Shown here in pieces: positions 31,890 through 39,966 of a DNA stretch of 64,000 nucleotides; the stretch's first letter is position 1, and the number at the start of each line of letters is the position of its first letter. Origin of the DNA: Pseudomonas viridiflava (GTDB lineage Bacteria > Pseudomonadota > Gammaproteobacteria > Pseudomonadales > Pseudomonadaceae); assembly GCF_900583165.1 (NCBI RefSeq), contig NZ_UTKY01000116.1:1-64000 (forward strand), given 5' to 3'. A model generated the notes under the pieces. It ran no database searches. It was not told where the DNA came from and worked only from the letters and a program-made list of their open reading frames with translations. The translations under genes were made by a program, and so were the position numbers.

Positions 31890-34511
31890 TCAAGCGCCCT
31901 GGCGCTTGTCCTCGACCTTCCACTTGCCACCGTCGTAGAAAGCTTTCCAGCCCGTAGGCTTGCCGTCCACTTCGGTTTGCACGTACTGCTCCTTGGTCTT
32001 GCGGCTGTAGCGGATCACGGCTGGGCGACCATCCGGGTCCTTCTTCGGCGCTTCGCACAAGAAGTGGTACTTAGGATCGATCTCATCCTTGTGCGGCACG
32101 ATCTCCAGCACCAACGGCGCACGAGTCTCGCGGTTTTTCGGGAACTGGCTGGCAGCCAGGAACAGCCCCGAAGCACCGTCACGCAGGATATAGGTGTCGT
32201 TGACCTTCTCGCACTTAAGCTCAGGCATCTTCACCGGGTCCATCTTCGGCGGCGCTGCATCGCCGCTTTTGAGCAGCTTGCGAGTGTTTTTGCACGTCGG
32301 GTTGGTGCAACCGAAGAACTTGCCGAAACGGCCGGTCTTGAGCTGCATCTCGCTGCCGCACTTGTCGCATTCCAGGCTCGGACCTTCGTAGCCCTTGATG
32401 CGGTAAGTGCCCTCTTCAATCTCGTAGCCGTTGCAATCCGGGTTGTTACCGCAGATGTGCAGCTTGTGCTTCTCGTCCAACAGGTAGGCGTCCATCGCCG
32501 TGCTGCAGATCGGGCAACGGTGCTTGCCACGCAGTACCAGCGACTCGGACTCACCCTCGTCGTCTGCCGCGATTTCATCGCCCGGCACCAAGTTGACCGT
32601 GGCTTTGCAGCGCTCTTTCGGCGGCAGGCTGTAGCCTGAGCAGCCGAGGAACACGCCGGTGGACGCCGTACGAATCTGCATCGGCCGGCCGCAGGTCTGG
32701 CACGGGATGTCGGTCATGACCGGCTGGTTGGCACGCATGCCGTTTTCCGGGCTTTCGGCCACTTCGAGTTTCTTCTTGAAGTCGCCGTAGAACTCGTCCA
32801 GCACGTTTTTCCAGTCGCGCTCGCCCTGGGCCACGTCATCGAGGTTCTCTTCCATGCCGGCGGTGAAGCCGTAGTCCATGAGGTTGGAGAAACTTTCAGA
32901 CAGTCGCTCGGTGACGATGTCGCCCATCTTTTCCGAATAGAAACGACGGTTGTGCAGCGCAACGTAGCCACGGTCCTGAATGGTCGAGATGATCGCCGCA
33001 TAGGTCGACGGACGACCAATACCGCGTTTTTCCATCTCTTTCACCAAGCTCGCTTCCGAATAACGGGCCGGCGGCTTGGTGAAGTGCTGGGACGGGTCGA
33101 GCTTGATCAGCTTGAGCGTGTCGCCCTGGGCCATGTCCGGAAGCACATCGTCATCGCCAGGCTTGGCGATTTGCGGCATGACGCGGGTGTAGCCGTCGAA
33201 TTTGAGGATACGGCCCTTGGCACGCAACTCGAAGTCGGACGCCGCCACGGTGACCGTGGTGGACAGGTATTGCGCCGGCAGCATCTGGCAGGCCAGGAAC
33301 TGGCGCCAGATCAGCTCGTAGAGGCGCTCAGCGTCACGCTCCATGCCGCTCAGCTTGCTTGGCTCGGTATTGGCGTCAGAAGGACGAATCGCTTCGTGAG
33401 CCTCCTGGGCGCCTTCCTTGCTGCTGTAGACGTTGGGCTTTTCCGGCAGGTACTTCTTGCCGAACTCGCTTTCAATATAGGTACGCGCCATCGCCACCGC
33501 GTCTTGCGACAGGTTGGTGGAGTCAGTACGCATATAGGTGATGTAGCCGGCTTCATACAGACGCTGGGCCATCATCATGGTTTTCTTCACACCGAAGCCA
33601 AGGCGGTTGCTCGCGGCCTGTTGCAGGGTGGAGGTGATGAACGGCGCCGATGGCTTGCTGCTGGTCGGTTTGTCTTCACGCTTGACGATGCTGTAGCTGG
33701 AAGACTTGAGTTTCTCCAGCGCGGCCATGGCCTGGGCTTCGTTCAGCGGTTTGAACGCCTCGCCTTTCTCGCGGGCCACTTCAAAGCGCACGTTGGCGCC
33801 CTTGGCTGTGCCGAGGTCGGCATGAACTTCCCAATATTCTTCAGGGTTAAACGCGCGAATCTCGCGCTCACGCTCCACCACCAGCTTGACGGCTACCGAT
33901 TGCACACGGCCTGCGGACAGGCCACGGGCGATTTTGGCCCACAGCAACGGCGAGACCATGTAGCCCACGACGCGGTCGAGGAAACGACGGGCCTGTTGAG
34001 CGTTGACACGGTCGATGTCCAGTTCGCCCGGCTTGGAGAAGGCTTCCTGGATGGCTTTCTTGGTGATTTCGTTGAACACGACACGCTTGTAGCGGCTGTC
34101 GTCACCGCCGATGGCTTCCCGCAGGTGCCAGGCAATAGCCTCCCCTTCGCGGTCCAAGTCCGTCGCGAGATAGATGGTGTCAGCATCCTTGGCGAGCCGG
34201 CGCAGCTCTTCGATGACCTTTTCTTTGCCAGGAAGGATCTCGTACTTGGCCTTCCAGCCATGATCCGGGTCAACGCCCATGCGCGAGACCAGTTGCTTGC
34301 GCGCTTTTTCTTTTGGGGTGAGCACCGGACCTTCGCCCGCAGCCGCCTTGCCGCGCTTGGCGGCAGGCTCCTTGCTGGCGCTAGCCGAACCGCTGGTGGG
34401 CAGGTCTCGGATATGGCCGATACTCGACTTCACCACGTACTCGTTGCCCAAGTACTTGTTGATGGTCTTGGCCTTAGCCGGGGATTCCACAATGACCAGC
34501 GATTTGCCCAT
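31890..34511 (-). CDS. topA: DNA topoisomerase I
   Basis: An 873-residue type IA topoisomerase relaxing negative supercoils. The TOPRIM domain (IVESPAKAKTINKYLG and ATDLDREGEAIAWHL) is N-terminal and the catalytic Tyr326 is in ITYMRTDST. Three C-terminal four-cysteine zinc ribbons begin at CQTCGRPM, CPICSTAM and CDKCGSEM, and the tail ends KVEDKRQGA. A low-complexity charged insert (SGSASASKEPAAKRGKAAAG) lies in the TOPRIM region, as in other pseudomonads. The start MGKSLVIVES at 34511 is fixed by homology; upstream in-frame codons give no meaningful sequence. Confidence 0.97.
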   Translation of the reverse strand: MGKSLVIVESPAKAKTINKYLGNEYVVKSSIGHIRDLPTSGSASASKEPAAKRGKAAAGEGPVLTPKEKARKQLVSRMGVDPDHGWKAKYEILPGKEKVIEELRRLAKDADTIYLATDLDREGEAIAWHLREAIGGDDSRYKRVVFNEITKKAIQEAFSKPGELDIDRVNAQQARRFLDRVVGYMVSPLLWAKIARGLSAGRVQSVAVKLVVEREREIRAFNPEEYWEVHADLGTAKGANVRFEVAREKGEAFKPLNEAQAMAALEKLKSSSYSIVKREDKPTSSKPSAPFITSTLQQAASNRLGFGVKKTMMMAQRLYEAGYITYMRTDSTNLSQDAVAMARTYIESEFGKKYLPEKPNVYSSKEGAQEAHEAIRPSDANTEPSKLSGMERDAERLYELIWRQFLACQMLPAQYLSTTVTVAASDFELRAKGRILKFDGYTRVMPQIAKPGDDDVLPDMAQGDTLKLIKLDPSQHFTKPPARYSEASLVKEMEKRGIGRPSTYAAIISTIQDRGYVALHNRRFYSEKMGDIVTERLSESFSNLMDYGFTAGMEENLDDVAQGERDWKNVLDEFYGDFKKKLEVAESPENGMRANQPVMTDIPCQTCGRPMQIRTASTGVFLGCSGYSLPPKERCKATVNLVPGDEIAADDEGESESLVLRGKHRCPICSTAMDAYLLDEKHKLHICGNNPDCNGYEIEEGTYRIKGYEGPSLECDKCGSEMQLKTGRFGKFFGCTNPTCKNTRKLLKSGDAAPPKMDPVKMPELKCEKVNDTYILRDGASGLFLAASQFPKNRETRAPLVLEIVPHKDEIDPKYHFLCEAPKKDPDGRPAVIRYSRKTKEQYVQTEVDGKPTGWKAFYDGGKWKVEDKRQGA

Positions 34512-34625
34512 GGATCGGAAAATTCCTGAATTCGAGAAGAGAAAGGCAGTTGGCGCCTGTCGCGGCAACGCTATATATAGTGGCAACAAGGTGAGGTCAA
34601 GCGCAGCATTCTGCGCGACCCGCCG

Positions 34626-34862
34626 TTATCGCCCTTTAAAAAGACTGGCTTCGGCCTGCACCAAAGCAAAGCGCGGGACCTGCTCGCCGTCAACCTCGAC
34701 GGTCTCCAGGAACATGCTCAACGGGCGCACCCAAAAGCCGTAATCGCCATACAGTGCTTGATAGAACACCACTTCTTCTTCGGTCTCGGAGTGCCGCGCC
34801 ACGTTAAAAACCCGGTACTGCGGCCCTTTATAATGTTGGTAGAGCCCTGGTTCAACTTGCAT
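34626..34862 (-). CDS. DUF1653 family protein
   Basis: A 78-residue protein with the DUF1653 pattern: GLYQHYKGPQYRVFNVARHS, then EVVFYQALYGDYGFWVRPLSMFLE. Function unknown; it is a compact beta-rich domain. Located between fadA and topA on the same strand, about 60 bases after the fadA terminator. Confidence 0.85.
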   Translation of the reverse strand: MQVEPGLYQHYKGPQYRVFNVARHSETEEEVVFYQALYGDYGFWVRPLSMFLETVEVDGEQVPRFALVQAEASLFKGR

Positions 34863-34909
34863 GCTCTGGCCCTCTTACAAAATTTGTTAAAAAAAAATTA
34901 CGAAACTGC

Positions 34910-34943
34910 CAAAAAACAAAAACCGGGGCACTGGGCCCCGGCT
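34910..34943 (-). terminator. Rho-independent terminator of fadBA
   Basis: The stem is CCGGGGC (34923-34929) and GCCCCGG (34935-34941), followed on the minus strand by a TTTTTGTTTTTT tract, just after the fadA stop at 34960. Confidence 0.88.
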
Positions 34944-34959
34944 TCCGTCAACGTAACGC

Positions 34960-36135
34960 TTAGACGCGTTCGAAGACGGTGGATATGCCTTGGCCGAGAC
35001 CAATGCACATGGTGGCTACCCCGAGGTTGCCGCCATTTTGCTTCATCACGTTAAGCAAAGTACCGGAGATACGTGCACCGGAGCAACCGAATGGGTGGCC
35101 CAGCGCAATCGCACCGCCGTGCAGGTTAACCTTCTCGTTCATCTTGTCGAGTACTTTCAAATCTTTCAGCACGGGTAAAGCCTGTGCTGCGAAAGCTTCG
35201 TTGAGCTCGAAGAAGTCGATATCGGAGATGGTCAGGCCCGCGCGCTTCAAGGCTTTTTGTGTGGCCGGTACTGGACCATAGCCCATGATTGCCGGGTCCA
35301 CACCTGCCACTGCCATCGAACGGATCACGGCTAGAGGCTGGATACCCAAGTCTTGTGCACGCTGGGCCGACATCACGATCATGCACGAGGCACCGTCGGT
35401 GATTTGCGACGAAGTGCCCGCCGTCACGGTGCCGCCCTTTGGATTGAATGCCGGCTTCAAGGCCGCCAGGCTTTCCAGGGTGGTATCCGGACGGATGGTT
35501 TCGTCGTAGTCGAACAGTTTCAGGAAACCATTCTCGTCGTAACCGTTCATCGGGATGATTTCATCCTTGAACTTGCCTTCCACCGTCGCCTTGTGGGCGA
35601 GTTGGTGGGAGCGCAGGCCAAAGGCGTCCTGGGCTTCACGGGTAATGCCGTGCATTTTGCCAAGCATTTCTGCAGTCAGGCCCATCATGCCCGAGGCTTT
35701 CGCCGCGTACAGCGACATGTGCGGGTTAGGATCGACGCCGTGCATCATGCTGACGTGGCCCATGTGCTCCACGCCGCCGACCACGAACACATCGCCGTTG
35801 CCGGTCATGATCGCTTGTGCCGCAGTGTGCAGCGCGCTCATCGACGAACCACACAGGCGGCTGACGGTCTGGCCGGCTGCGGTGTGCGGGATCTGGGTCA
35901 TCAACGACGCCATGCGCGCGATGTTCCAGCCCTGCTCGAGCGTCTGATTAACGCAGCCCCAGATCACGTCTTCGACTTCGTTCGGGTCAACTTTGACGTT
36001 GCGCTCGAGCAGCTTGCTGATCAGGTGCGCCGACATGTCTTCGGCACGGGTGTTGCGGTGCATGCCGCCCTTGGAGCGGCCCATTGGCGTGCGACCAAAG
36101 TCGACAATCACCACGTCTCTTGGATTCAAGCTCAT
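34960..36135 (-). CDS. fadA: 3-ketoacyl-CoA thiolase FadA
   Basis: A 391-residue thiolase, beta subunit of the fatty-acid oxidation complex, cleaving 3-ketoacyl-CoA with CoA. Nucleophile Cys95 is in VSRLCGSSMSAL, the active-site His in LGHPFGCSGAR, and the second Cys in ATMCIGLGQG. It follows fadB by 29 bases in one operon. Confidence 0.96.
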   Translation of the reverse strand: MSLNPRDVVIVDFGRTPMGRSKGGMHRNTRAEDMSAHLISKLLERNVKVDPNEVEDVIWGCVNQTLEQGWNIARMASLMTQIPHTAAGQTVSRLCGSSMSALHTAAQAIMTGNGDVFVVGGVEHMGHVSMMHGVDPNPHMSLYAAKASGMMGLTAEMLGKMHGITREAQDAFGLRSHQLAHKATVEGKFKDEIIPMNGYDENGFLKLFDYDETIRPDTTLESLAALKPAFNPKGGTVTAGTSSQITDGASCMIVMSAQRAQDLGIQPLAVIRSMAVAGVDPAIMGYGPVPATQKALKRAGLTISDIDFFELNEAFAAQALPVLKDLKVLDKMNEKVNLHGGAIALGHPFGCSGARISGTLLNVMKQNGGNLGVATMCIGLGQGISTVFERV

Positions 36136-36164
36136 AAATATTCTCGCTCTATTCGTCTGGGCGC

Positions 36165-38312
36165 TTAACCGAAGAAGCTCTGGCCATTCTTGGCCATTTC
36201 ACGCAGCTTCGCGGTCGGGTGGTACAGCGGGCCCAGATCAGCGTATTGATCAGCCAGGGCAACGAATTCGGCCACACCGATGGAGTCGATGTAACGCAGT
36301 GCACCGCCACGGAATGGAGGGAAACCAATACCGTACACCAGGCCCATATCGGCTTCGGCGGCGGTTTCAACGATGCCGTCTTCCAGGCAACGCACGGTCT
36401 CCAGGCACAGGGCGATCATCATCCAGTTGATGATGTCTTCGTCTGACACCTCACGCTGCTCGTAGATGACAGGTGCGAGCACTTCGTGCACCGACGGGTC
36501 GGCAACTTTCTTCTGCTTGCCCTTCTTGTCAGCCTCGTAGGCGTAGAAGCCTTTGCCATTCTTCTGGCCCAGGCGCTTGGCTTCGTAGAGCGCGTCGATC
36601 GCCGAGCGGCGGTCGTCTTTCATGCGGTCCGGGAAACCTTCAGCCATCACGTCGCGACCATGGTGACCGGTGTCGATACCGACCACGTCCATCAGGTACG
36701 CCGGGCCCATCGGCCAGCCGAATTTTTCCATGACTTTGTCGATGCGCACGAAGTCCACGCCGGCGCTGACCAACTTGGCGAAACCGCCGAAGTACGGGAA
36801 CAGCACGCGGTTGACCAAAAAGCCCGGGCAGTCGTTGACCACGATCGGGTTCTTGCCCATTTTCTTGGCGTAGGCCACGGTGGTGGCAACGGCCAGTTCG
36901 CTGGACTTCTCGCCACGGATCACTTCCACCAGCGGCATCATGTGCACCGGGTTGAAGAAGTGCATGCCGACGAAGTTTTCCGGACGCTTGAGGGCTTGAG
37001 CCAGCAGCGTGATGGAAATGGTCGAAGTGTTGGACGCCAGGATAGTGTCGTCTTTAACCTGAGCCTCAACTTCAGCCAGTACCGCCTGCTTGACCTTCGG
37101 GTTCTCGACAACGGCTTCGACCACCAGGTCGACGTGGCCGAAATCGCCGTAGGACAGCGTAGGGCGAATGCCGTTAAGCACTTCAGCCATTTTCGCAGCG
37201 GTCATGCGACCTTTATCAACGCGGCCCACCAGCAGCTTGGCGGCCTCGGCCAGACCTTGCTCGATACCGTGCTCGTTGATGTCTTTCATCAGGATCGGCG
37301 TGCCTTTGGACGCCGACTGATAGGCGATACCGCCACCCATGATGCCGGCGCCGAGTACGGCAGCCTGCTTCACGTCGCGTGCGATCTCGTCGTAGGCCTT
37401 GGCCTTTTTCTTCAGCTCCTGATCATTCAGGAACAAGCCGATCAAGCTTTGAGCCGCCGAGGTTTTCGCCAGTTTGACGAAGCCGGCCGCTTCAATTTCC
37501 AAGGCTTTATCGCGACCGAAGTTCGCCGCTTTCTGGATAGTCTTGATCGCTTCAACCGGCGCCGGGTAGTTCGGGCCGGCCTGGCCAGCCACGAAACCTT
37601 TGGCGGTTTCAAACGACATCATTTGTTCGATGGCGTTGAGCTTGAGTTTTTCCAGCTTCGGCTGACGCTTGGCCTTGTAGTCAAATTCGCCGCTGATGGC
37701 GCCCTTGATCAGGTTCAGTGCGGCTTCGGCGAGTTTATCCGGGGCAACTACGGCGTCAACGGCACCGACTTTCAGTGCGTCTTCAGCACGGTTTTCCTTG
37801 CCGGCAGCGATCCACTCGATGGCGTTGTCGGCACCGATCAGGCGCGGCAGGCGTACGGTGCCGCCAAACCCTGGGTAGATGCCCAGTTTGACTTCAGGCA
37901 GGCCGATCTTGGCGGTCGCGGACATGACGCGGAAGTCTGCCGCCAGGCACATTTCCAAGCCACCGCCCAACGCAATGCCATTGATCGCGGCAACGGTCGG
38001 TACGTTGAGGTCTTCGAAATCGCTGAAAATCTTGTTGGCTTCGAGGTTGCCAGCCACCAGCTCGGCATCGGGCAGCTTGAAGTTGTCAACGAATTCGGTG
38101 ATGTCAGCGCCGACGATAAACACGTCCTTGCCGCTGGAGACGATCACGCCTTTGACCGACGCATCTGCTTTGATGGTGTCTACGGCCTGACGCAATTCAT
38201 TCAGGGTTAGACGGTTGAACTTGTTGACGGACTCACCCTTGAGGTCGAACTTCAGTTCGACGATGCCACTTTCAAGAGCCTTAACCGTGATGGCTTTACC
38301 TTCGTAAATCAT
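36165..38312 (-). CDS. fadB: Fatty-acid oxidation complex alpha subunit FadB
   Basis: A 715-residue multifunctional protein: enoyl-CoA hydratase/isomerase (about 1-190, with NGIALGGGLEMCLAADFR) and 3-hydroxyacyl-CoA dehydrogenase (about 310-620, with VLGAGIMGGGIAYQSASKG and MHFFNPVHMMPLVEVI). It forms an alpha2-beta2 complex with FadA. The start MIYEGKAITV at 38312 has GGAGA seven bases upstream and gives the family length exactly. A one-mismatch PsrA-like palindrome lies about 165 bases upstream. Confidence 0.97.
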   Translation of the reverse strand: MIYEGKAITVKALESGIVELKFDLKGESVNKFNRLTLNELRQAVDTIKADASVKGVIVSSGKDVFIVGADITEFVDNFKLPDAELVAGNLEANKIFSDFEDLNVPTVAAINGIALGGGLEMCLAADFRVMSATAKIGLPEVKLGIYPGFGGTVRLPRLIGADNAIEWIAAGKENRAEDALKVGAVDAVVAPDKLAEAALNLIKGAISGEFDYKAKRQPKLEKLKLNAIEQMMSFETAKGFVAGQAGPNYPAPVEAIKTIQKAANFGRDKALEIEAAGFVKLAKTSAAQSLIGLFLNDQELKKKAKAYDEIARDVKQAAVLGAGIMGGGIAYQSASKGTPILMKDINEHGIEQGLAEAAKLLVGRVDKGRMTAAKMAEVLNGIRPTLSYGDFGHVDLVVEAVVENPKVKQAVLAEVEAQVKDDTILASNTSTISITLLAQALKRPENFVGMHFFNPVHMMPLVEVIRGEKSSELAVATTVAYAKKMGKNPIVVNDCPGFLVNRVLFPYFGGFAKLVSAGVDFVRIDKVMEKFGWPMGPAYLMDVVGIDTGHHGRDVMAEGFPDRMKDDRRSAIDALYEAKRLGQKNGKGFYAYEADKKGKQKKVADPSVHEVLAPVIYEQREVSDEDIINWMMIALCLETVRCLEDGIVETAAEADMGLVYGIGFPPFRGGALRYIDSIGVAEFVALADQYADLGPLYHPTAKLREMAKNGQSFFG

Positions 38313-38474
38313 CAACTGATCTCCACGATATGGAAGCTGAACAGTACACATTGGACGCTGGCCCAGGGTTGGACATTGATGATTAGGTCAATGTTCACGC
38401 CCTTTTGCCAGGCACACCCGCCAATGCGCTAGTCGGGATTCTGTATGAGTCGTCTGACAGACAAACGCTCAATT

Positions 38475-38488
38475 CATACGCCCGTTTG
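38475..38488. promoter_or_regulatory. Possible PsrA operator of fadBA
   Basis: CATACGCCCGTTTG fits C/GAAAC-N4-GTTTG/C with one mismatch (ATAC for AAAC). It lies in the leader of fadB, a known PsrA-repressed operon in P. aeruginosa. Confidence 0.4.
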
Positions 38489-38639
38489 ATTTGGGTACGC
38501 CACCTTCATCCAATTCCGGGCAATTGTCAATCGCTCCAAAGGCTAGGAAAAACGCGACTTTCCAGTCATTTCAGAACCCTGACCCTAGGCCTGCGCCACG
38601 CCAATATTCAAATATTCACGAAATCAATAATAGGGAATA

Positions 38640-38784
38640 TGCGGGAGAAGGCTGTACACAACGAGATATGCGGCTAGGCTAGCCGCAACTGAAAGGCGCG
38701 TGGATGAACATCCAACGCGATGTGACACTAAATTACCGGCCTGCCTGGCCAACTCCAGCCCGATGATGATGTCGGGCTTTTTAT
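38640..38784 (+). ncRNA. Candidate small RNA with three hairpins and a terminator
   Basis: Between fadB and the 145-residue gene, both on minus, the plus strand carries consecutive stems. They are GCGGCTA/TAGCCGC (38670-38686), CGCGTGGAT/ATCCA-CGCG (38697-38719), and a plus-oriented terminator AGCCCGA/TCGGGCT followed by five T. No plus-strand protein gene ends here, so the terminator needs some transcript. The 5' end is uncertain; an AT-rich stretch near 38600-38640 could hold the promoter. Confidence 0.35.
38757..38784 (+). terminator. Rho-independent terminator, plus strand, no upstream gene
   Basis: The stem is AGCCCGA (38757-38763) and TCGGGCT (38772-38778), followed by TTTTTATT. The minus-strand side lacks T residues, so it is directional. 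Confidence 0.8.
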
Positions 38785-38797
38785 TGCGCCGCGTTTA

Positions 38798-39235
38798 TTA
38801 AGCCAGCGCCCTGAGCAACGTATCGATGTCTTTCAATACGCTCGCCTCGCCCTTCTCTCCCCAATACAGAGCGATCATCTGTTTGTCGGCCTCTACCTTG
38901 TAGACGTTGTCTGGCAACGTCGCAAAATGCGGCAACAACTTCTCATCGACGCATACCTCGCGCCATTGATTGACCCACACCCCGGGCTCCAGCTGCCAGT
39001 AACTCCAGAGGGCTGGCGTGCGGACGCGACGTGGCCGGCAATACTGCGCGCAAGGGCTTGGCGGCTCCTGCTTGAGCCAGTGCGGCCACTCCTGGGGTGC
39101 CAATTGCATGGCCAAGCCGATGCGGCGTGCCTCCATGCGCAGGGCCATGCGGCCGCTCTGATGGCGCGACGGGCGCAGCCATGCCAGTGGGCTCAGAACC
39201 ACCACAAGGATTGACACCACTATCCAGACCGTCAT
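38798..39235 (-). CDS. Membrane-anchored conserved hypothetical protein
   Basis: A 145-residue protein with one N-terminal membrane helix (about 2-22, VWIVVSILVVVLSPLAWL) followed by a basic stretch. A soluble domain follows, containing two close cysteines (PCAQYC) and LWSYWQLEPGVWVNQWREV. No named family recognised; a similar gene is remembered between fadB and uspA in other pseudomonads. GGGAG lies eight bases before the ATG. It is divergent from uspA. Confidence 0.75.
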   Translation of the reverse strand: MTVWIVVSILVVVLSPLAWLRPSRHQSGRMALRMEARRIGLAMQLAPQEWPHWLKQEPPSPCAQYCRPRRVRTPALWSYWQLEPGVWVNQWREVCVDEKLLPHFATLPDNVYKVEADKQMIALYWGEKGEASVLKDIDTLLRALA

Positions 39236-39340
39236 ATGTGTACTCCCGAATTTCTAGATGAGCGGATTTGACCTGACGCAACCCCATCCGCTTGAAAGCA
39301 GCCATACTGAATTTATTGCAGCCCCTTTGAGGAACGTCTC

Positions 39341-39781
39341 ATGCCCTACGAACATATTCTGGTCGCTGTCGATCTGACCGAAGAGTGCGATCCCGTGATC
39401 AAGCGCGCGCAGGAATCTGCATTGGCCAATGGTGCCGTGCTGTCGCTGGTGCATATCGTCGAGCCCATGGCCATGGCCTTTGGCGGTGACGTGCCGATGG
39501 ATCTTTCCCAGTTGCAGCAACAACAATTCGACCAGGCCAAAGAGCGCCTGGACCGTTTGATTCTCAAGTACCCGCACCTGAAAAAGGAAGACTGCCACCT
39601 GACATACGGCCAACCGCGTCAGGAAATCCACCATCTGGCCAAGGAAAAGGCGTGTGACCTGATCGTGGTCGGTAGCCATGGTCGTCACGGTTTGGCGTTG
39701 TTGCTGGGGTCTACCGCCAATGATGTGCTGCATGGCGCGCCGTGCGACGTACTGGCCGTCCGGTTGGTGAAAACCCCTTAA
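39341..39781 (+). CDS. Universal stress protein, UspA family
   Basis: A 146-residue single Usp domain. The opening YEHILVAVDLTEECD and the ATP-type loop GSHGRHGLALLLGSTANDVLHGAPCDVLAVR (G-x2-G-x9-G-S) are clear. Likely binds ATP and helps stress survival; the precise role is unknown. GAGGAA lies before the ATG. Followed by a REPIN and a bidirectional terminator shared with uup. Confidence 0.93.
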   Translation: MPYEHILVAVDLTEECDPVIKRAQESALANGAVLSLVHIVEPMAMAFGGDVPMDLSQLQQQQFDQAKERLDRLILKYPHLKKEDCHLTYGQPRQEIHHLAKEKACDLIVVGSHGRHGLALLLGSTANDVLHGAPCDVLAVRLVKTP

Positions 39782-39797
39782 GACCAACGCTGATCAA

Positions 39798-39892
39798 ATG
39801 TGGGAGGGGGCTTGCCCCCGATGGCGGTGTGTCAGTCACCAAATGTATCAACTGACAGACTGCTATCGGGGGCAAGCCCCCTCCCACATTTT
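39798..39892. repeat. REPIN (inverted REP pair), class I
   Basis: Arms ATGTGGGAGGGGGCTTGCCC and its inverted partner GGGCAAGCCCCCTCCCACAT are separated by about 40 bases, between the convergent uspA and uup genes. Confidence 0.92.
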
Positions 39893-39907
39893 CAATCGCA
39901 TTTCATA

Positions 39908-39950
39908 CAAAAAGCCCGGCGCTCATACAGATAAGCTCCGGGCTTTTTTT
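39908..39950. terminator. Bidirectional terminator between uspA and uup
   Basis: The stem is AAGCCCGG (39912-39919) and CCGGGCTT (39938-39945) with an 18-base loop. T runs follow on both strands (seven on plus, five on minus). Confidence 0.85.
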
Positions 39951-39966
39951 ATTACTGACTGATTAC

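Larger units (their letters stand above)
38313..38797. other. 485-base intergenic region upstream of fadB
   Basis: No protein gene that I can support. The left part should hold the fadB promoter on the minus strand, including the PsrA-like site at 38475-38488. The right part holds a candidate plus-strand RNA with hairpins and a terminator (about 38640-38784). Confidence 0.7.

Noticed and set aside
36486..38210. 574-codon open frame antisense to fadB
   Set aside because: Low-complexity His/Arg/Gln-rich translation typical of antisense frames in high-GC genes; fadB is certain.
38405..38677. 90-codon frame upstream of fadB
   Set aside because: Composition unlike a gene and no start signal; it overlaps the fadB promoter region and the sRNA candidate.
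38670..38719. The hairpins near 38.7 kb as an RsmX/Y/Z-type RNA
   Set aside because: The single GGA lies in a stem rather than a loop, there are no repeated A-N-GGA loops, and no GacA-type upstream palindrome was seen.
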